DNA of 64,000 bases, taken from NCBI RefSeq assembly GCF_019059575.1, contig NW_024883481.1, positions 1 through 64,000 on the forward strand. The letters run 5' to 3'. A program made the position numbers and the translations under genes. Shown here piece after piece: positions 58,417-64,000 of the stretch (positions are counted from its first letter, which is position 1; each line of letters starts with the position of its first letter). The stretch is from Amphibalanus amphitrite. Taxonomy: Eukaryota; Arthropoda; Thecostraca; Balanomorpha; Balanidae. Below the pieces are notes generated by a model. It saw only the letters and a list, made by a program, of their open reading frames with translations, ran no database searches and was not told the origin of the DNA.

Positions 58417-60539
58417 CTTCTAGTTGATCGCTTTTTTCACCTTTTTTACGCTCATCGCTCATGATTTATTTACATTTTAGAAATATTACAATGAATAGGT
58501 GTTTACCTTGTCATCAGCCCAGAAAAGTTAAAGTAAGTAAGGCGTTTTTAGTTGCATAATGTATATTTGTTCATGAACACGGATTTAACGTGTCCTAACT
58601 CCTAACTCCCAAATACTTCGATACTAGACCCGAGTTTGGCAAACCAGTCGAAAGGCTTAGAACGATCATTTGGTTGGGGCGTAGCCAGACGGCTCGACTG
58701 GGCGTGGAAGCCGGCGAAAAGGTGGTCACCACGCGATCATCATGTAAAGCGGTCTCCGTCGGACGATTGTGTCCGTGCGCAACGAATGATCTCGGCACAC
58801 GTGGACGAGTTCGGCAGGACTCTCCACTGAGCGGTACTGGGCGCAGTCGAACGACGGTCGACGAAGCTAGCGCAGGTATTGTTACGAGCCGGACCAGTGT
58901 AGCGGGGCCGGAGCTTATATTGTTTGCTGTGTGGCGTTCCTTCGTCCTGACCGGGCCCGGCAAACGGGGCCTGCATATCGGCTGAAACCACCTAGCCGGG
59001 CAGCATGACCTCCACCTCGCCGAAGTGGGGCGAACGACCGCCCTCAGCCCTGCAATGACCGCGGTGCAGTTAATCTGGGTAGGTATCTTCCTGAGGTATG
59101 ACACTCGCCTTGGCACAAGGCTTTACCCATATAGGCTTTGGCGAATCCTTAGCCCTCTTGGTCCTAGAAGTAGGTGTAATGCAGTGCGCGCGAAGCCGCC
59201 TCGCAGCACCGCAGTTCACTCGCTCGGCAGCGGAACTGTCCGTCCAGCTTCAGGTGGCGCCTCTGGGAACAATGTTTGCCGCTTCTTCCCCACTCTTTTG
59301 ACATCTAGGAAAGAGGTGCGACTCCCGCGTCGGGAGCGGGTCCCATCTATTATAGTCCCCACCTCATAAAAGGTGGGAGTGGGGGTCCGTACATTGCGTG
59401 CACGTTCGACACGATTATTTTCTACAAGGTGCAACTAAAAGCAGACAAAAAGGTTAATTGCAAGTTGAAGGTATTGTAAAAATGAAAAATAATAGGCTGA
59501 CAGGAAAAAAAGATCCACTAAAACGCAAGCTTCATATCGTGACCGTCATAAATGACGTAGGTTTACAATTTGGTGGTCTTGTATTGGCAAGTTTATTATG
59601 GTCTATTTTGTGGTTACAACCCTTGAAAATATAGGTTATGTTTTCCAATAATAATATTTCTCAATCTTTGTTGTATTTGCATGAAAAAACACGCTTAACT
59701 TTAATTGACACATGTTTTAAATAATTTATCAATCTCCTTGACCATTATCGATATTAAAATATCAGCTGACTGCCGGCGACAAATATTTCCGGCCGATGTT
59801 GGCTGGAATTTTTTTGTTGGTGAAACTCGTGGCTGTGTGGCGGCTATTTTTTCGGCTGGATATTTTATTTCGGCGGCCGGCTGGTATTTTTTGGTAAAAC
59901 TGGCCTCAGAATCGAAAAGTTGTGGCCGGGTCAAGAGATCGAGCTTGAAATGGATCAAAGTGGTAAGTGCATACACACCTGTCATTATTGTCTTCATTTT
60001 CACATAAAGCCCGGTCTCCACTACGCGATTTTCCATGCGATTTTGGGATAGTGCGAGAATGCTATGCCCGCCTTGGCAATGCCAGAAAATGATCATCTTG
60101 TGCAAACGGACACGCTGAGCCACACTGCAGGAATGGTATAATTGCATGAAATGTCGTTCAATACTGCTCATGCTGATTATCGCAAAACAATTCAGAATTC
60201 TGAACTTATTTGTGATAATGCGATATCGCAATACCAAAAAATCGCATTGAAAAATTGTGCATTGGAGCCTGGGCATAAATGTTGGCTCAGGCATGGTTCA
60301 ACTCAACTGTCATCTTGGCATAAAGCACAGAGAAATAAAAATATGATGAGCTATTTTTCTGCTAACGCATGAAAGTGAAGAACAGGATCTACTAGCTGAT
60401 TTCAAAATGTCAAGTTTGGAAATCCTGCCTCTTATTTTGCAATGGTACATTAGCATACAAGTTAACAAATGCATTTTGGGCTTGAAGCTACAACCTAGTG
60501 GCTAGTCAGTTGTCAGGCTAATCTCATTTCCATTTTGAC
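58417..60539. other. Intergenic stretch between DDX51-like pseudogene and NUBP2
   Basis: No gene is recognised. A hairpin (CCCACCTCATAAAAGGTGGG) lies near 59360. The stretch 59740–59920 is an inverted relative of the MITE-like element at 55304–55570, ending TGGTAAAACTGGCCTCA. NUBP2 promoter elements presumably lie in the right part; none is distinct. Confidence 0.4.
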
Positions 60540-63500
60540 ATGCACCCACCCTCTACAGGTGGAGATGCAACTCCATTGGCTGGTGTCAAGCATGTCATCC
60601 TTGTCATGTCAGGCAAGGGAGGAGTTGGGAAGTCCACAGTGGCCACACAGCTCGCGTTGGGTAAGCAGCATGGCTCTGCAGAAGCTGAACAGTGAAAGGG
60701 TGTGCTACTTGAGCTGGCTCATGCTGAGATACAAATTTAAGCCCCTGGGCTCTGGGTTATCCCATGCTTGATCATTTGTATATGGTCATTGGGCATGTGA
60801 TGGTTGGTTTTAAGAGCTGCATCAGCACATAGCTCACATAGACTTGTAATCTCTCCCTTCACTTTTCCACACAGGTATTCGTGCTGCCGGTCACCGAGTT
60901 GGTATCCTGGATATAGACCTCTGTGGGCCCAGCATTCCTAGGATGCTCGGTCTAGAGGGGAAGGACGTCCACCAGTGTCCACAGGGGTGAGCGACTAAGA
61001 CCTGCTTCTATGGGGTTGTTATTTGTGTAATTGACTTGCAATTGACTTGTAATTTGTGTAATTGAGTCATGAGTGTAAAGTCATATCATGAATGAGTTAA
61101 CCCGCGCCGGGCCGGTGCTCTGAGATTCCGCGCCGGGCCGCGGGGGGGGGGGTGTTTGAACACCCCCCCCCCTTCTAACTCGGCTCGTGGGCCACGTAGG
61201 AACACGCGGTAAGCGGCAATCGAAAGAACGTCAAAAATAAGGACGAAAACACTTCGGTCATTTTTTTGGGTCAGGTCAAAGGTCAGGTCACCAGAGGTCA
61301 CCAAAGGTAAAATGTTGACTATTTCAACATTTTGGAAACTGCCAACGGCTATCTCGGGAACCGATAGAGCTACAGCGCCGCAAAAAAGCGCATTCGATAG
61401 CCCTTTTACAGACCTTTCTGAGTAATGTTCTCAGATTTGACCTCAGGTCAACGGTTTAGCCTCCAGAGGGCAAAAACTCCAAAAATAGCCGTTTTCACGA
61501 AAAACGTTTTTCGGCAATAACTTTTTACTCAAAAGAGCTATGACATTACTTTTTCCAGCATCGTGTTCCTCTCGTCGAGACGCGTCGAAAGAACTATAAT
61601 TTGACCTTGAAAGGTCAGCTTGAAAATTTGACCTCAGGTCAAGGTCATGACCTGACCGGAATAGGTCGTGTTGCATATCAGTCGATCCGCAACGTCGAGC
61701 CGAACACATCTAAGGCGTTTTCAGCGCTCTGATTAGCGCTCTATCACCTAATCAGAAGTTATCATCGAAAAACTGTTAGATTCTGTTCGTGACCTGAGAT
61801 GACCTCGGGGACATAACGCGGGGTCACAGTTGCCATTTTCTGGTTCAGTGTGTCTATTTTACCTACATCTCTATGTTTGAGAGTGTCTAGAATAGCGTTC
61901 GTGCAAAACAGACGCTGTTCAATTTTCTCCCATTGACTTATAATGGAGAGACAGCAAAATTGACCTGAGCTTAGGTCACCGATATCAAAATTCCGAGATA
62001 TACATTTTATAGATAGTGTTGCTCGAATCAATCGCTGAAAGTTCCAAGGCAATCGTTCAGTCGGTGTAGCTATGACGAGCATTCTTATTTTTTTCTGAGG
62101 TGAGGTCACTTGGCGTGACCTGGTGACCTGACTTAAGGTGACCTGGTTCTGAAATTTTCACAACATGTGCGGAAAAGATGCACAAACAGGTGTGCCAAAA
62201 ACGGCGGCGCTCAGTTTTTGAGATATCTGCGAAAAACTGCAAGGGGGGTGTTCAAACACCCCCCCCCCCGGCCCGGCGCGGGTAACAGCTGGAATGGATG
62301 TATATGCTAACAAGTAACAATGGTAGCCCTCTGCAGTTTTTGGTGATTGAGTACTGACGGTCGTCATCCCCCTTCCCCAGCTGGGTGTACTGATGGCCAC
62401 TGTTACCCCCCCCCCCCTTCCCACAGCTGGGTGCCCGTGTACGCCGACCAGCAGCAGACTCTGGCCGTGATGTCCATCGGCTTCCTGCTGACTGACCGAG
62501 ACGAGGCGGTCGTTTGGCGAGGACCGAAAAAGACTGGTACGACTCACTCACTCATTCATACCTACCAGTAAAACGCCTTTTGGGCGAAGAACGAGCGAGC
62601 GAGATAGTGAGCCCTGCACGTGCGGAAGGGCGATAGGGTACTTCCAACGGGCTTGTGCATAGCACCTTTCTAACCGGTCGCTAGCGGTGTGCCAAATTTG
62701 AACGCAATCGGCCCAGCCGTTCCTGAGATATGGAAGCGGCATTCTGCACGTGCGCACGTGCAAACGGGTCCAAAATGACTTTTGCACGGCACCCTACTAA
62801 CTGGTTCCCAACCGTGTACCAAATTTGAGCGCAATCGGCCCAGCCGTTCTCGAGATCTGGAAACGCCCCCTGCACGTGCGCACGTGCAGTAACACCCTAA
62901 CCGCAACACATGGGAATGCATTGCCTGGTGGGCGCCTACCTGTATGCCAAGTTTCAGCGAAATCGCCCCAGTAATTACCGAGTTACTGAAATGGGAACAA
63001 TTTTGGCACCTCTTATTGTTGTATTTTGCACGTGCACTGGGGGTGAGCCACATGCATCGAGAGTATCCTATTTTGGGTAGAAGGGATGCTGCTACCCTAC
63101 AAAAATTACCGCAAGTCAATCGCCCAAACGGCTGCTGAGATATGAGCCTCTCAAAATCACTACTTTTGCAAAACAGCTTGAACACCCTTGACTTTTCACG
63201 TGGCACGTGCGACGATGGTCACTGAGATGTATCAAAAGTAGTCAATTACGGGGTAGAAGGGATGGGGCTACCCAATAAAAAAGACCGCAGGCCAATCGGT
63301 CCAGCGGTTGCTGAGATATAAGCCTCTCAAAAGCGTTACAGGCCGGGCCGTGCCGGGCCGGGCCGCTCATACTGAGATTTTTCCGTTATATTGAAAAGAC
63401 TCACTTCGCTCGCTGCGCTCGCTCGCTCGTAACAACCCAGTTGTAGATATCATTAAATGCTGCAGGAGTATGTGAAGATTCCTCACTAGCTCCATGGGTC

Positions 63501-63954
63501 TGTCTGACTTCCGCTGTGCATTCTGTGCTGCAGCCATGATCAAGCAGTTTGTGACGGACGTGGCCTGGCAGGACGTCGACTACCTGTTGATCGACACACC
63601 GCCGGGCACCTCGGACGAGCACATCGCCATCCTGGAGAGCCTCAGGTCGGTGGTCGTTATCAACCGCCCTCCCCGACTATGGAATTACTGCCCACAGCTC
63701 TCCCCATGGTAACTGTGTGATTCCCCTGTCCACAGTTCTGCCTACTGTGACCGTGTTACCCACAGCCCTCCCGCTCTGACCGAACCTCCCCCACCCCCAG
63801 GCAGCTGCGCTGTGACGGCGCTGTGCTGGTCACCACTCCTCAGAACCTGGCCGTGGGTGACGTCCGCCGCCAGGTCACCTTCTGTCGCCGCACCGGCCTC
63901 AAGGTGCTCGGTATCGTGGAGAACATGAGTGGCTTCGTCTGCCCCAACTGCTCG
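60540..63954 (+). CDS. NUBP2: Cytosolic Fe–S cluster assembly factor NUBP2 (partial, continues off the window)
   Basis: A P-loop ATPase of the Mrp/Nbp35 family. With NUBP1 it forms the scaffold that builds 4Fe–4S clusters for cytosolic and nuclear proteins. Exons: 60540–60660, 60875–60986, 62427–62536, 63534–63645 and 63801–63954, all with GT–AG introns and consistent phase. I start at ATG 60540, in frame with the P-loop, which places about 15 residues before GVKHV, as in known NUBP2 proteins. Visible motifs: deviant Walker [10 protein letters not shown] (exon 1), [14 protein letters not shown] (exon 2), VVWRGPKK (exon 3), [10 protein letters not shown] (exon 4), [14 protein letters not shown] and the CPNC cluster-ligand pair (exon 5). 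The N-terminal four-cysteine motif of NUBP1 is absent, which supports NUBP2. Introns 2 and 3 contain repeats. The reading frame is undamaged. Confidence 0.93.
61101..62282. mobile_element. TTAA-type (piggyBac-like) non-autonomous element in NUBP2 intron 2
   Basis: 1182 bp with inverted ends CCCGCGCCGGGCC … GGCCCGGCGCGGG. It is preceded by TTAA (61097–61100) and followed by TAA, which looks like a TTAA duplication that lost a base. Inner palindromic blocks near both ends read GTGTTTGAACACCCCC or its reverse. Many AGGTCA/TGACCT hexamers occur inside, as in the element at 17832–18685. No transposase. Confidence 0.7.
62610..63330. repeat. CACGTG-rich degenerate tandem repeat in NUBP2 intron 3
   Basis: Modules of about 125 bp carry AATCGGCCCAGCCGTTC and TGCACGTGCGCACGTGCA. 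Eight CACGTG hexamers occur between 62617 and 63205. It resembles in style the CACGTG-rich core of the 1.6-kb unit, but I cannot show common descent. Confidence 0.65.
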
Positions 63955-64000
63955 GTAAGTGTCGGAGGCTGACTGCCGGCGGCGGTAGCTGCCTGAACAT

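Noticed and set aside
60535..60771. 78-codon frame over the first NUBP2 exon
   Set aside because: It is in the wrong frame; the P-loop protein is read from 60540.

Overview
The window is animal nuclear DNA dominated by mobile elements. A host gene with GT–AG introns (a NUBP2 homologue) lies at the right edge, next to a decayed intronless copy of a DDX51-type helicase. Everything else I can explain is transposon-derived or repetitive. The mix of element types (giant Helitron-like element, CsRn1-type Ty3 element with a tRNA-Trp primer site, RNase H-bearing LINE, many MITEs) suits an arthropod or another invertebrate. A crustacean is my guess, at low confidence, because no single feature fixes the taxon.

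Left and middle (1–47138): a large direct duplication. Block A (1 to about 22509, continuing off the left edge) and block B (about 29678 to 47138) match in order and orientation. Each carries, on the minus strand, a giant single-ORF Helitron-like gene. The B copy is open for 3136 codons (38249–28839). The A copy (8523–1) is broken by many small indels. The predicted polyprotein has an N-terminal OTU-type cysteine protease, RG-rich linkers, a cysteine-rich region, a trypsin-like GDSGS segment, an HUH/Y2 Rep nuclease and a PIF1-like helicase. Matched non-coding DNA follows both genes and ends at the same strong hairpin (22433–22500 and 47060–47129; a third copy at 24857–24924). Because the blocks are homologous, insertions in one can be read against the empty site in the other. 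Block A gained a 5'-truncated LINE (about 10640–15540), a hAT-type MITE with an 8-bp target duplication (18959–19106), a GGCCCTGTTTCAC-ended MITE (20274–20600) and a TTAA-flanked piggyBac-type element (17832–18685). A T-poor minisatellite (22554–23275), a further copy of the 1.6-kb hairpin-ended unit and a 410-bp direct repeat pair lie between the blocks.

Right-centre (47138–55020): a 278-bp satellite array interrupted by a nearly pristine CsRn1-type Ty3/gypsy retrotransposon (47220–53525). It has 4-bp ATAC target duplications, TG…CA LTRs, a tRNA-Trp primer site, and intact gag and pol joined by an apparent -1 frameshift. The 3' LTR has since received a 62-bp T-tailed insertion.

Right end (55300–64000): foldback-type repeat arms, the DDX51-like pseudogene (56911–58416), and NUBP2 (from 60540, five exons visible, continuing off the window). 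NUBP2 intron 2 holds a 1.2-kb TTAA-type element rich in AGGTCA half-sites. Intron 3 holds a repeat rich in CACGTG palindromes.

The best candidate for something not well described is the giant Helitron-like polyprotein, especially the possible pairing of two protease-like segments, OTU and GDSGS, in one transposase.
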